A stretch of DNA of 64,000 bases. Source: JAEUKA01 sp044228505 (GTDB taxonomy: Bacteria; Myxococcota_A; Polyangia; Palsa-1104; JAEUJZ01). The stretch is from assembly GCA_044228505.1 (NCBI GenBank), contig JBGAUT010000016.1, positions 1 through 64,000 of the forward strand. Reading direction: 5' to 3'. The notes under the pieces are model-generated. The model was not told the DNA's origin, ran no database searches, and was given only the letters and a program-made list of their open reading frames with translations. Shown here piece by piece: positions 1 to 8,986 of this stretch (position 1 is the first letter of the stretch; every line of letters begins with the position of its first letter). Made by a program: the position numbers and the translations under genes.

Positions 1-587
1 CACAGGGCGAGCGCGCCACCGGGGCGGAGCGTCTCTTCCAGATCCATAAGTCCTTCCTCGGTATAAAGGTCGGCGTTCTTTTCGCGCAGAAGCTGGCTCG
101 GTCCCTCGTCGAGGTCGAGCAGGATGGCCAAGTAGCCGCCGCCTTCGATCTGCACGTCGGGCAGCGTCTTATAACGAAACGCCCGCATGTAGGCCGCTAG
201 CCCCATCTGGTGAACGTGAACCCGCGAGTCGGCCAGCGGTGGCTCGCGATGCAAGGTCTGCAAGTGGCTGCGGTTCCAGTTGATGATGGCCGCTGAGTGC
301 TCAACGACGTCAACCCGTACCACTCGCGGGTTTTCGAGCAGGGCCGACAGCACATGGCCCATCCCCAGCCCAGCCAGCAGCACCGTGATGTCATTGCGAT
401 CGCGCAGCGCGACCATCCCCACGTTGACCAGCTCGCGCTCGCTGCGCCGCACCGCGCTTTGCATGATGACGCGGTCGCCTGAAAGGATCTCGAAGCCGCC
501 TTGGGCCCGGCGCAGCGTCAGCGTTTCGCCATCTGGACCTTGGGCTGTTTCCAGGACTTCGTGGGCACTATCATGGCTGTCGCTCAT
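1..587 (-). CDS. Spermidine synthase-like methyltransferase-fold protein (partial, 3' end outside window)
   Basis: The reading frame starts at ATG 585-587 and stays open to the left edge, giving 195 residues of an incomplete protein. The sequence shows a SAM/decarboxy-SAM binding glycine motif, VLLAGLGMGHVLSALL, at about residues 58-73, followed by an acidic strand end (VDVVEH) and an ILLDLDEGPS segment, the layout of the spermidine synthase superfamily fold. It is preceded by SGDRVIMQSAVRRSERELV, like the substrate lid region of these proteins. Many bacterial members are not true polyamine synthases, and the catalytic Asp region cannot be fully judged, so the substrate is open. The gene is divergent from typA, with about 190 bp between them. 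Confidence 0.7.
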   Translation of the reverse strand, partial: MSDSHDSAHEVLETAQGPDGETLTLRRAQGGFEILSGDRVIMQSAVRRSERELVNVGMVALRDRNDITVLLAGLGMGHVLSALLENPRVVRVDVVEHSAAIINWNRSHLQTLHREPPLADSRVHVHQMGLAAYMRAFRYKTLPDVQIEGGGYLAILLDLDEGPSQLLREKNADLYTEEGLMDLEETLRPGGALAL

Positions 588-775
588 TCGCTCTGGCTCC
601 CTTGGCACAAACTTTCGCCGGACTGTGGTGATTGTCCTCTTCCTTGCGGAAAGCCGTGCTATAGAGCCGAACCGCGCAAAAAAAAGGATCGGCAGCCATC
701 GTAACATGCTGACTCGCTGCCAGTAACGCTCCGCACGCATCCTCTGCGCCGACTTTTCACCGAGGCCTACCGCCC

Positions 776-2611
776 ATGTCCAAGCGAACAGACGTCCGCA
801 ACATCGCCATTGTCGCCCACGTTGACCATGGCAAGACCACACTCGTTGACGGCTTGCTCAAGCAAGCTGGTTCTTTCCGTCGCGGTGAGGTCATCCACGA
901 GTGCGCGCTCGATAACAACGAGCTGGAGCGCGAGCGTGGCATCACCATCCTTTCGAAGTGCACCGCCATTACCTACAAAGGCACCCGCATCAACATCGTC
1001 GACACGCCCGGCCACGCCGATTTCGGTGGAGAGGTCGAGCGCGTGCTGATGATGGTCGACTCGGTGCTGCTGCTCGTCGATGCCTTTGAAGGTCCGCTGC
1101 CGCAGACGCGCTTTGTGACCAAGAAGGCGTTCCAGCTTGGTCTGCGTCCGATCGTGGTCGTCAACAAAATCGACCGCGAAGGCTGCAATCCGCAAGGGAC
1201 GCTCAACGCCGTGTTCGATCTGTTCTGCGCGCTCGATGCGACGGAAGAGCAGCTCGACTTCCCGGTCATCTACGCCTCGGGCCGTCAGGGCTACGCAATC
1301 AAAGAGCTGACCGATGAGAAGGTCGACCTCGCGCCGCTGCTCGATATGATCGTGCAGAGTGTGCCGCCACCGTCGGTCGATGTGGATGCGCCGCTGTGTA
1401 TGCAGGTCGCCACGCTCGACTACGACGACTACTTGGGCTACGTCGCCATCGGCCGCATCAGCGCGGGCAAGATTGCGATGGGTGACCGGGTGCTGCTCAG
1501 CCACCGGGCCCAAAATGAACAGTTCCGCGTCGCCAAGCTGCTGGCCTACCAGGCGCTCAAGCGGTTTGAGATCGGCGAGGCGATGGCCGGTGACATCGTT
1601 GCGGTGACCGGCATGAGCGAGCTGAACGTCGGTGAGACGATTACCTCGATCGAGTCGCCGCGAATCCTGCCGATGATGACGGTCGACGAGCCGACGATCA
1701 CGATGCAGTTCATTGCCAACAACGGTCCGTTTGCGGGCAGTGAAGGCAAGTACGTCACGACGCGCAACATCCGCGAGCGGCTGTGGAAAGAGATCAAGTC
1801 GAACGTCGCGCTGCGGGTCGAGGAAACCGAGTCCGCCGATACCTTCAAGGTGTCGGGCCGTGGCGAGCTGCACTTGTCGGTTCTCATCGAGACGATGCGC
1901 CGCGAAGGCTTCGAGATGTGCGTGTCGCAGCCGCAGGTCATCTTCCGTGAGGGGCCCGATGGCACCAAGCTAGAGCCTTACGAAGACCTGATGGTTGATG
2001 TCGATGATCCGTACGTCGGCGTGGTCATCGAAAAGCTTGGTCGACGGGCTGGCCGCATGAAGGACATGGGCCCCGCTGGTCAGGGTCGGACGCGGATCGA
2101 GTTTACAATTCCGTCGCGGGGACTCATCGGTTACCGAAGCGAGTTTTTGACCGATACCCGTGGCACCGGAATCATCAACCACAGCTTCCGGGACTATGCG
2201 CCGTACGCGGGTCCGCTCAAGGGTCGTCAAAACGGCGTGCTGATTGTGCAGGATCTCGGCGAGACAAACACCTACGCGCTGTACTCGCTGCAAGAGCGCG
2301 GCATCCTGTTTATGGGAACCGGCGAGCGGGTCTACCCCGGCATGATCGTTGGCCAGCATGCTCGGGACAATGACCTTATCGTCAACCCGAACAAGACCAA
2401 GAAGCTCACCAACATTCGCACCACCGCAGCGGATGAAAAGTTGTTTTTGACCCCGCCGCGCATCATGTCTCTCGAAGCTGCGCTCGAGTTCATTAACGAT
2501 GATGAGCTGGTCGAGGTGACCCCGAAGTCGATTCGCCTACGGAAGCGCTACCTGGATCACAACGTTCGCAAGCGATTTGAAAAGGTCGCGGCGGCAGTTG
2601 CTGACGACTAG
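776..2611 (+). CDS. typA: Ribosome-associated translational GTPase TypA/BipA
   Basis: The 611-aa product has the full family length. The GTP-binding motifs are visible: AHVDHGKTT (residues 14-22), DTPGHADFGGEVERVL near 80, and NKIDREG near 134. They are followed by the elongation-factor-like beta barrel, domain III (VSGRGELHLSVLIETMRREGFE) and the TypA-specific C-terminal part (RGLIGYRSEFLTDTRGTG, then TPPRIMSLEAALEFINDDELVEVTP). TypA is an EF-G-like GTPase that acts on the ribosome in 50S assembly and stress or low-temperature growth. The ATG at 776 gives the conserved MSKRTDVRNIAIVAH start. It appears to be a single-gene unit. Confidence 0.97.
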   Translation: MSKRTDVRNIAIVAHVDHGKTTLVDGLLKQAGSFRRGEVIHECALDNNELERERGITILSKCTAITYKGTRINIVDTPGHADFGGEVERVLMMVDSVLLLVDAFEGPLPQTRFVTKKAFQLGLRPIVVVNKIDREGCNPQGTLNAVFDLFCALDATEEQLDFPVIYASGRQGYAIKELTDEKVDLAPLLDMIVQSVPPPSVDVDAPLCMQVATLDYDDYLGYVAIGRISAGKIAMGDRVLLSHRAQNEQFRVAKLLAYQALKRFEIGEAMAGDIVAVTGMSELNVGETITSIESPRILPMMTVDEPTITMQFIANNGPFAGSEGKYVTTRNIRERLWKEIKSNVALRVEETESADTFKVSGRGELHLSVLIETMRREGFEMCVSQPQVIFREGPDGTKLEPYEDLMVDVDDPYVGVVIEKLGRRAGRMKDMGPAGQGRTRIEFTIPSRGLIGYRSEFLTDTRGTGIINHSFRDYAPYAGPLKGRQNGVLIVQDLGETNTYALYSLQERGILFMGTGERVYPGMIVGQHARDNDLIVNPNKTKKLTNIRTTAADEKLFLTPPRIMSLEAALEFINDDELVEVTPKSIRLRKRYLDHNVRKRFEKVAAAVADD

Positions 2612-2633
2612 CCTCTGGCTGTGCCACGCGGAA

Positions 2634-2655
2634 GCACTCGAAAGCCAGCGAGTGC
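2634..2655 (+). terminator. Hairpin downstream of typA, possible terminator
   Basis: GCACTCG (2634-2640) pairs perfectly with CGAGTGC (2649-2655) across an 8-nt loop, starting 22 bp after the typA stop. No T-tract follows, so intrinsic termination is only a possibility. The 13-bp word GTTGCTGACGACT occurs at the typA 3' end (2597-2609) and again just after this hairpin (2656-2668), suggesting a small local duplication. Confidence 0.35.
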
Positions 2656-2697
2656 GTTGCTGACGACTGACCGTACGGGGTGATAAGCTAAGCGGGC

Positions 2698-5424
2698 ATG
2701 CCCACCCGTGACGGTCAGATGCGTGCGATCCTGGATAATACGATCGATGGCATCATCACCATCGACCTGCGGGGCCGCATCGAGGCTTGCAATGCCAGCG
2801 TCGAGCGAATTTTTGGGTATGAGCCTGCCGAGCTAATCGGTCAAAACGTGTCGATGCTCGCGGCCTCTCCGGATGCCGAGCGACACGACAGATACCTGGC
2901 GGACTACCTTCGCACTGGCGAAGCGAAGATCATTGGCACTGGCCGTGAGGTGCGCGGTCGTCGCAAAGACGGACGTACCTTCCCCATGTATTTGGCGGTG
3001 AGTGATATCCAGCACGACAGCCATCGTTCCTTTATCGGCATCGTGCGGGATCTCAGCGAGCGAGCGGCGCTGGAAGATGATCTGCGACGAATCTATGATC
3101 TGTCGTCGGATTTGATCTGTACCCTCGGTTTTGACGGCCGCTTCAAGCGGGTCAATCCGGCGTTTCTTCGCACGCTCGGCCACTCCGTAGAGACGCTGCT
3201 GTCTCGACCCATGATCGACTTCATCCATGAGGACGATCGCTCGCATACCCGCGAGCTGTTTGACAGGCTGTGTCAGGGCGCGTCATGCGTGGATTGTCGC
3301 AATCGCTGTCTGTGCGCGGACGGCACCTACAAGTGGTTGGCGTGGCAAGCGGTGCCAAGCTTGGATTCCCACGTGATTTGCGCGGTGGCTCGGGACGACA
3401 CGGAACGCAAGACGCTCGAAGACTCGCTGCGGCATGCGAAGAACATTGCGGAGTCGGCCAGCGAAGCCAAAGGCCAGTTTCTGGCCAACATGAGCCACGA
3501 GATTCGCACACCGCTCAACGCCGTCATCGGCTATTCCACGTTGCTACTCGATACGCAGTTGTCCGCGCAGCAGTTGGATTACTTGCAGGCGGTGCGGACG
3601 GCGGCCGATGCACTCCTTGGACAGCTCAATGCCATCTTGGATTTGTCCAAGATCGAAGTCGACAAGCTAGAGCTAGAGCAGGTATCCACCGATCTGCGGC
3701 TGGCGATGGAAGACACGCTGGAGATTCTGGCCGAGTCGGCGCGAAAGAAGCAGCTTCAACTCACCTGTTTGGTCGATGCGGACTGTCCAAATTACCTCCG
3801 CAGCGATCCCGGTCGGCTCCGGCAGGTTCTTATCAACTTGGTCGGTAACGCGATCAAGTTTACGGAGCACGGTGAGGTCACGGTTCGGGCGCGAGTGATC
3901 GATGAGGCCGCGCTGCGCTTTGTCCGGATCGAAGTCACGGATACCGGTCCCGGCATTCCCGCCGATTCTGTTCCCCGGCTGTTTCAGTCTTTTTCGCAGG
4001 TCGATGCCTCGATGGCCCGCCGTCACGGTGGCTCGGGGCTGGGACTGTTTCTGTGTCGGAAACTGGTGGCAGCGCTGGGTGGGATGACCGGGGTGCAGAG
4101 CCAAGAAGGGGTGGGCTCGACGTTCTGGTTCACGCTGCCACTCATCCTGCTGCGGCCCACAGATCTGCCAGCCCACGCTCTACCGACCTCGCTCCAAAAG
4201 AGTCGGATTTTGGTGGTTGATGATCATGCAGCGAGTCGTGAGCAGCTCGGCCAACTCCTGCGGCTGCTGCTACTTGAGCCGACTGTGTGTGAGTCTACGC
4301 AGTCGGCTGAACGGTTTCTCGATGACAATCCGAACTGGCTACCGCAACTGCTCCTGGTCGCCAACACCCTTCCCGATGGTGAGGACGTCGAGTTCGCGGC
4401 TGTCTTAAGGCAGCGCTTAGGGGCGCGCAATCTGCGGATCGCTCGACTGATGCTTCCCGGTGAGTCCAAAGAAGCGAAGCTCCCTCTTCCAGAGTCGTTT
4501 GATGCACAGCTCTTCAAGCCGATCCGGATGCGACGTCTGTTGCGGGTCTGTCACGAATTGCTAGGCGCTGCCGCGACCAGTGCTCGCTCTGCTGCTTCTT
4601 CGTGGGGGAGTCGTTCAAGTGGCATGATGCCAAGGTTTGATCGACTGCCGCCGCGCATTTTGGTGGCGGAAGACAACCCTGCCAATCAGAGACTCACCAT
4701 GCTGATGCTTCAGCGGATGGGCTGCCGGGTGGATGTAGCTGGAGATGGCAAAGAGGCCGTTCGTGCGGCGACGGGCTTCCCGTACGATTTGATCTTGATG
4801 GACGTGCAGATGCCGGTGATGGATGGTCTGGCGGCAACCCGTGAGCTTCGCCGACGGACTGGTCCGACTAGCTCTGTTCCGATTGTGGCGCTGACGGCCA
4901 ACGCATTTTCTTCGGACAGAGAGGTCAGCCTGCAAGCTGGTATGAACGACTTTCTGTGCAAGCCCGTCACCGTCGATACGCTGCAACGGGTGCTCACGCG
5001 ATGGCTGCCGATGCACTTTGTGCAGGAATCGGCGTTCACCGCTGCCATTGCGCCCGTCTATGGAGGTGTGTCCGCAGCGGAATCCGCAGAGCTACAAGAC
5101 GATTTGCGTGCCATCCACAAGGCCCAGACGGAACTAACTGCGCTGCTGGATGAGGAGTCGGCGAAAAAGGCATTGGAGATCATCAAGGACGACTGGCCCA
5201 AGCAGATGAAACTGGCACAGGCCAAGCTGGAATCGTCCGATTTGCATGGTGTAAGCCGCGTCGCTCACTATCTGGCGGGCAGCGCAGTCCAAGTGGGAGC
5301 TAGCACGCTTGCCAAGCAGTGCAAAGAGCTAGAAGCTGTAGCGGTTGGGAAGCATCACGAACGAGTCATGCAGTTGTTGCCGACACTCGAACGGCGCATC
5401 CGCGACCTGCTGGCCGCGTTGTGA
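2698..5424 (+). CDS. Hybrid sensor histidine kinase, PAS-PAS-HisKA-HATPase-REC-REC-HPt
   Basis: This 908-aa soluble phosphorelay protein starts at ATG 2698. PAS1 lies at about residues 5-115 (ILDNTIDGIITIDLRGRIEACN) and PAS2 at about 128-245, the latter with a Cys cluster (ASCVDCRNRCLCADG). The HisKA H-box is FLANMSHEIRTPLNAVIG near 262-280. The HATPase domain shows GNAIKFTEHG and DTGPGIP. The first receiver (about 500-615, ILVVDDHAAS) lacks a phospho-acceptor Asp where LLLVANTLPDG stands. The second (about 655-770, ILVAEDNPAN and LILMDVQMPVMDG) is intact. The C-terminal HPt carries VAHYLAGSA. No membrane segment is seen, so it should sense a cytoplasmic cue. No partner regulator is adjacent. 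Confidence 0.93.
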   Translation: MPTRDGQMRAILDNTIDGIITIDLRGRIEACNASVERIFGYEPAELIGQNVSMLAASPDAERHDRYLADYLRTGEAKIIGTGREVRGRRKDGRTFPMYLAVSDIQHDSHRSFIGIVRDLSERAALEDDLRRIYDLSSDLICTLGFDGRFKRVNPAFLRTLGHSVETLLSRPMIDFIHEDDRSHTRELFDRLCQGASCVDCRNRCLCADGTYKWLAWQAVPSLDSHVICAVARDDTERKTLEDSLRHAKNIAESASEAKGQFLANMSHEIRTPLNAVIGYSTLLLDTQLSAQQLDYLQAVRTAADALLGQLNAILDLSKIEVDKLELEQVSTDLRLAMEDTLEILAESARKKQLQLTCLVDADCPNYLRSDPGRLRQVLINLVGNAIKFTEHGEVTVRARVIDEAALRFVRIEVTDTGPGIPADSVPRLFQSFSQVDASMARRHGGSGLGLFLCRKLVAALGGMTGVQSQEGVGSTFWFTLPLILLRPTDLPAHALPTSLQKSRILVVDDHAASREQLGQLLRLLLLEPTVCESTQSAERFLDDNPNWLPQLLLVANTLPDGEDVEFAAVLRQRLGARNLRIARLMLPGESKEAKLPLPESFDAQLFKPIRMRRLLRVCHELLGAAATSARSAASSWGSRSSGMMPRFDRLPPRILVAEDNPANQRLTMLMLQRMGCRVDVAGDGKEAVRAATGFPYDLILMDVQMPVMDGLAATRELRRRTGPTSSVPIVALTANAFSSDREVSLQAGMNDFLCKPVTVDTLQRVLTRWLPMHFVQESAFTAAIAPVYGGVSAAESAELQDDLRAIHKAQTELTALLDEESAKKALEIIKDDWPKQMKLAQAKLESSDLHGVSRVAHYLAGSAVQVGASTLAKQCKELEAVAVGKHHERVMQLLPTLERRIRDLLAAL

Positions 5425-5439
5425 GTGTTTCACCGCTTC

Positions 5440-7005
5440 TTAGACAGGCGTCACCGAGCGCTTGCGAGGATAGGTCTGAACACGCTTGTCATCGGTGAGT
5501 TCGAAGCGGTGAATCAGCTCCGCACGGAGCTTGTCTCCCTCGACGATGGCATCGATGTGAAGATCCGACGCTAGCTTGTAGATGTCGATGTCTTCGCGGT
5601 ATTCGGCACGGAGCTGCTCGATGTACGCGGCGCGCTCTGCTTCCGGCTTTTCTTGAATTTTGTTGAAGAACACCGCGTTCACCGCCGCTTCTGGTCCCAT
5701 CACTGCAATCGAAGACTGCGGCAGCGCGATCGTTGCATCGGGCTGGAATCCCGGCCCACACATCGCGTACAGACCCGCTCCGTAGGCTTTGCGTAGTACC
5801 ACGCAGATCTTGGGAACGGTGGCATCAGCAACCGCAGAGATCATCTTGGCTCCGTGGCGGATGATGCCCTGCCGTTCGACGGCGGTCCCGATCATGAAAC
5901 CAGGTACGTCCGCCAAAAAGAGCAGCGGAATTTCGAATGCATCACACAGCCAGATAAAGCGTGCGGCCTTATCTGCAGAGTCCACAAACAGGACTCCTCC
6001 CTTGTGCTTTGGCTGAGAGGCTACGATTCCGATGGTCCTGCCGTTTAATCGCCCAAAGCCAGTGACCAACTCTTTGGCGAACAGCTTTTTGATCTCGAAA
6101 AAGCTCCCTTGATCGACCAGTGCATCGATCACTTGCAGAATGTCACAGGACTGGTTGTGATTCTTCGGCAGAATGTCGTCTATGCGACGGGCATCGGGGC
6201 GAGGCGTGCGCGGGACTCCGGGAAGTGGCGGAGGCAGAGGTGCGCCCGAATGGGAAGGAAAATAGGAAAGGTAGTCGCGGCACTTGGCAATCACGTCTTG
6301 CTCGGTCTTGGCCAGCAGATCGCCGCAGCCAGAGACTTCACAGTGCATCCGCGCACCACCCATCTCTTCGAGCGTCGTCTTTTCTCCGATGACCATTTCG
6401 GCCATGCGCGGCGAGCCAAGGTACATGCTGGCGTTGCCGCTCACCATGAACAGCACATCACAGAAGGCCGGGATATAGGCCCCACCTGCGGCGGAGGGAC
6501 CGAACAGCAGACAGATCTGCGGAATCGACCCCGAAAGCTGAACCTGATTGTTGAAGATGCGGCCCGCGTGCCGACGACCGGGAAACATATCGAGCTGGTC
6601 GGTGATGCGTGCTCCAGCGCTATCGACCAGATATACGAGCGGAATCCGTAGCCGCCCGGCTGTTTCCTGAATGCGGATGATCTTTTCGACGGTGCGAGCT
6701 CCCCACGAACCCGCCTTGATGGTCGAGTCGTTGGCCATCACCGCGACCGGGCGACCGTGAACGCGACCGATGCCGATGACTACGCCATCTGCCGCCAGAT
6801 CATGGGCCTGATTGTTGGCAAGCAGTCCGTCTTCGACAAACTCGGAGTTCTCATCAAAGAACAGCCGCAGACGCTCACGACAGAACAGCTTGCCTTCAGC
6901 GGCGTTTTTTTCGTGGTACTTGTGCGCGCCGCCATGTTGGGCACGAGTCTGGGCCACATGGAGTCGTTCGACGGGATCGGAAGGAACCGGTGGATGCGTG
7001 GACAT
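5440..7005 (-). CDS. Acyl-CoA carboxylase carboxyltransferase (beta) subunit, propionyl/methylcrotonyl-CoA type
   Basis: The 521-aa length is typical of the biotin-dependent carboxyltransferase subunit that moves CO2 from carboxybiotin to an acyl-CoA. Two crotonase-like halves are present. The N-half has DSAGARITDQLDMFPGRRHAG and GPSAAGGAYIPAFCD. The C-half has ADVPGFMIGTAVERQGIIRHGAK and KAYGAGLYAMCG, the oxyanion-hole glycine turns. The biotin carboxylase/BCCP subunit is not in the window, so the exact acyl-CoA (propionyl, methylcrotonyl or geranyl) is not settled. The start at 7005 gives MSTHPPVPSDPVERLHV, a normal family N-terminus. It is convergent with the hybrid kinase, 15 bp apart. 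Confidence 0.88.
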   Translation of the reverse strand: MSTHPPVPSDPVERLHVAQTRAQHGGAHKYHEKNAAEGKLFCRERLRLFFDENSEFVEDGLLANNQAHDLAADGVVIGIGRVHGRPVAVMANDSTIKAGSWGARTVEKIIRIQETAGRLRIPLVYLVDSAGARITDQLDMFPGRRHAGRIFNNQVQLSGSIPQICLLFGPSAAGGAYIPAFCDVLFMVSGNASMYLGSPRMAEMVIGEKTTLEEMGGARMHCEVSGCGDLLAKTEQDVIAKCRDYLSYFPSHSGAPLPPPLPGVPRTPRPDARRIDDILPKNHNQSCDILQVIDALVDQGSFFEIKKLFAKELVTGFGRLNGRTIGIVASQPKHKGGVLFVDSADKAARFIWLCDAFEIPLLFLADVPGFMIGTAVERQGIIRHGAKMISAVADATVPKICVVLRKAYGAGLYAMCGPGFQPDATIALPQSSIAVMGPEAAVNAVFFNKIQEKPEAERAAYIEQLRAEYREDIDIYKLASDLHIDAIVEGDKLRAELIHRFELTDDKRVQTYPRKRSVTPV

Positions 7006-7084
7006 GGCCTGGCATCATACACGAACCGCTGTGCGACCAATCGGCGATTGCTCGGTCCGACAGCAGCCTTTGCGGCTTCAGCAG

Positions 7085-8824
7085 CTACTCGATTCGCTCA
7101 TGGCAGTGAGCTTTCCAGCAGCCACCGCTGTGATCCGTTGCGGTGGGATTGGTTTGATCGATCGTGCAGGAGACGCCGCTGTGGCGCTGCTGCCGAAGCC
7201 TTTCCTCCAGCGCCTGCGGGGTGGGGAATGCGTCTCGCTCCGCGCACAGACAGTGGAGATCATCATGACAGATCGGGCCCAGACAGTGCCGTCGTTGACA
7301 GACATAGATCTGCTCGGTGGGTCTGGCGATCCAGGCACCGTCTTCGAGAAGTGGCTGTCCGGCCGCCATGCGCTCTCTGCCCAAACGCAACAGACGTGGA
7401 CAGAGCTGGAAGTCAAAGAGCAAGTGAAAGAGAAACAGCAGGGAGCAGGTAATTCCCAGGACTACCAAGGCGCGAATCATGGAATGCGCGAGTGAGATCA
7501 GCGGAGCTTGCGGCTGTTCTTTTGTGGATGGCGAGTTGGTGAGGGACGCAAACAGGACCAGCACCCCTACGAAAAAGTAGTAGTTGATGAAGGACTGCGG
7601 AGCGACCAAAAAAGACGCAAACAGAGACAGCGCAGAGGCCATCAAGAAGCTGCCGAGTCGATTGTCTTGGCGACGTAGCCACCATGCTGCCAGGAGTCCC
7701 GCCACAAGCTGTGCAAACAGCGCGGTTTTGACGCCGGTCTGATAGCCGTTATAGGCGTAGATTCCGGCGGCAACAGAGAGTGAATCAGGACGAAATCCCA
7801 GGTTTTGTACGAAGAACAGAAGTCCATTGCGGACCGTCGCCTGAAAGTTCCACAGCAATAGTGGTGACAGCGCCAGTACTCCGGCGGCTCCTGCGATGAG
7901 TACGGAGCGCACACGCGGTCGCATGATGATCAGGTAGAGCAGTATCGGTACCGCAAAGTACTGCTTCAGGAGCGGCATTGCAAACAGCACCACCGTCGGC
8001 AAAGTACCTCTGCGCCCGGTGACATACAGATAGACAAACAAAGACAGTAGTAAGACAAGATATGGTTCGAGCCAGCCGTAGATCATCAGCCGCTCTAGCC
8101 GTGGATGGAGCAGCGCAGCCATGGTCAGAAAGTCGATGCGAAACGAAGAAACACCGAGCCTGCGACCACTCTCTCGAAACAGAATCAGTGAGGCTGCCAG
8201 CGCGGCGATGAGCCCAAATCGATAGTCGCCAAAGATCACTTTGGCGGGGATGGATAAGAGCAAATTAAGTGGCGCATAGGCATAATATTTCTGATACCCG
8301 AATGCGATGCCACCAGCGTAGATGTCATCCACAGGAGTGGTGTAGGGGTTCTTTCCTTGCAGCAGGAAGTCCACCGCATACTGCTGTAGTTGCCAGACAT
8401 CAATGGTTGGATGCGGTACTATGTACAGTCCCGTGATGAGGAGCGCAAGCTTCAGTGTTGTGGCGATGGCTAGTACCCAGCGGCGAGCGCGCTCATCCCC
8501 GGCATCGAGGAGCGCCGCCAAGAACAAAAACGGTACGGCAGAACCTCGGCAGATCAGCACATAGGTGTAGTTGGTGGTTTCGGCTGGAACATTGGCACCG
8601 ATAAGAATCGCCATGGCCAGCAGGCAGAGTCCTTGTAGATGCACCTTGGCGCTTGGTCGCACGGCAAATACACTGACCACAAGGACCGCAAAACTGGCGA
8701 TAAGGACGGTCACGATCGCGGGGTGATAGCCGAGTCCAGCGGCCAGGGCGATGGCAAGGAGCAGGTAGACATCGATGAGGTACTTGCTCCTGTGCTCCTG
8801 GGTGCGGACCGTGACGGAGTTCAT
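7085..8824 (-). CDS. Polytopic membrane protein, GT-C/GT87 (DUF2029)-like glycosyltransferase with Cys-rich tail
   Basis: The 579-aa protein has about ten or more hydrophobic segments up to residue about 470, e.g. LIDVYLLLAIALAAGLGY and VLVIGITC-like strings. A loop reading FLLQGKNPYTTPVDDIYAGG resembles the NPY loop of DUF2029/GT87 polyprenyl-phosphate mannosyltransferases. The last ~105 residues are hydrophilic and contain eight cysteines in short pairs (VCQRRHC, CHDDLHCLC, GCWKAHC), which I do not recognise from the family. It sits 79 bp upstream of the carboxyltransferase gene on the same strand, and co-transcription is possible. The family assignment rests on topology and the NPY loop only. 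Confidence 0.55.
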   Translation of the reverse strand: MNSVTVRTQEHRSKYLIDVYLLLAIALAAGLGYHPAIVTVLIASFAVLVVSVFAVRPSAKVHLQGLCLLAMAILIGANVPAETTNYTYVLICRGSAVPFLFLAALLDAGDERARRWVLAIATTLKLALLITGLYIVPHPTIDVWQLQQYAVDFLLQGKNPYTTPVDDIYAGGIAFGYQKYYAYAPLNLLLSIPAKVIFGDYRFGLIAALAASLILFRESGRRLGVSSFRIDFLTMAALLHPRLERLMIYGWLEPYLVLLLSLFVYLYVTGRRGTLPTVVLFAMPLLKQYFAVPILLYLIIMRPRVRSVLIAGAAGVLALSPLLLWNFQATVRNGLLFFVQNLGFRPDSLSVAAGIYAYNGYQTGVKTALFAQLVAGLLAAWWLRRQDNRLGSFLMASALSLFASFLVAPQSFINYYFFVGVLVLFASLTNSPSTKEQPQAPLISLAHSMIRALVVLGITCSLLFLFHLLFDFQLCPRLLRLGRERMAAGQPLLEDGAWIARPTEQIYVCQRRHCLGPICHDDLHCLCAERDAFPTPQALEERLRQQRHSGVSCTIDQTNPTATDHSGGCWKAHCHERIE

Positions 8825-8917
8825 TCTCGTTCACTTAGCACTTACGCAGTCGTTCCGCCAAGTACCTTGCGCCCGACTCGGTGACCCGTCCGGGGTGGGG
8901 ATCGATGCTGGGCAGCT

Positions 8918-8943
8918 ACTGTCGAGATGATCGCAACGACAGT
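8918..8943 (+). promoter_or_regulatory. Inverted repeat upstream of the DUF1295 gene
   Basis: ACTGTCG (8918-8924) is repeated inverted as CGACAGT (8937-8943) with a 12-bp spacer, in the 160-bp gap between divergent genes. It could be an operator or an RNA stem-loop. An alternative ATG start at 8927 lies inside it, which favours the later start at 8987 for the downstream gene. Confidence 0.3.
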
Positions 8944-8986
8944 GTTGTTTTCGCTCGGATGGCGGCATCATACGAATACAAACCCC

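Noticed and set aside
280..726. Plus-strand frames over the first gene
   Set aside because: Opposite-strand shadows of the spermidine-synthase-like gene, whose own frame is open to the window edge with a clear SAM-binding motif.
767..1873. Long minus-strand open frame opposite typA (368 aa)
   Set aside because: Shadow of typA; low-complexity Arg/His/Asp-rich translation without family features.
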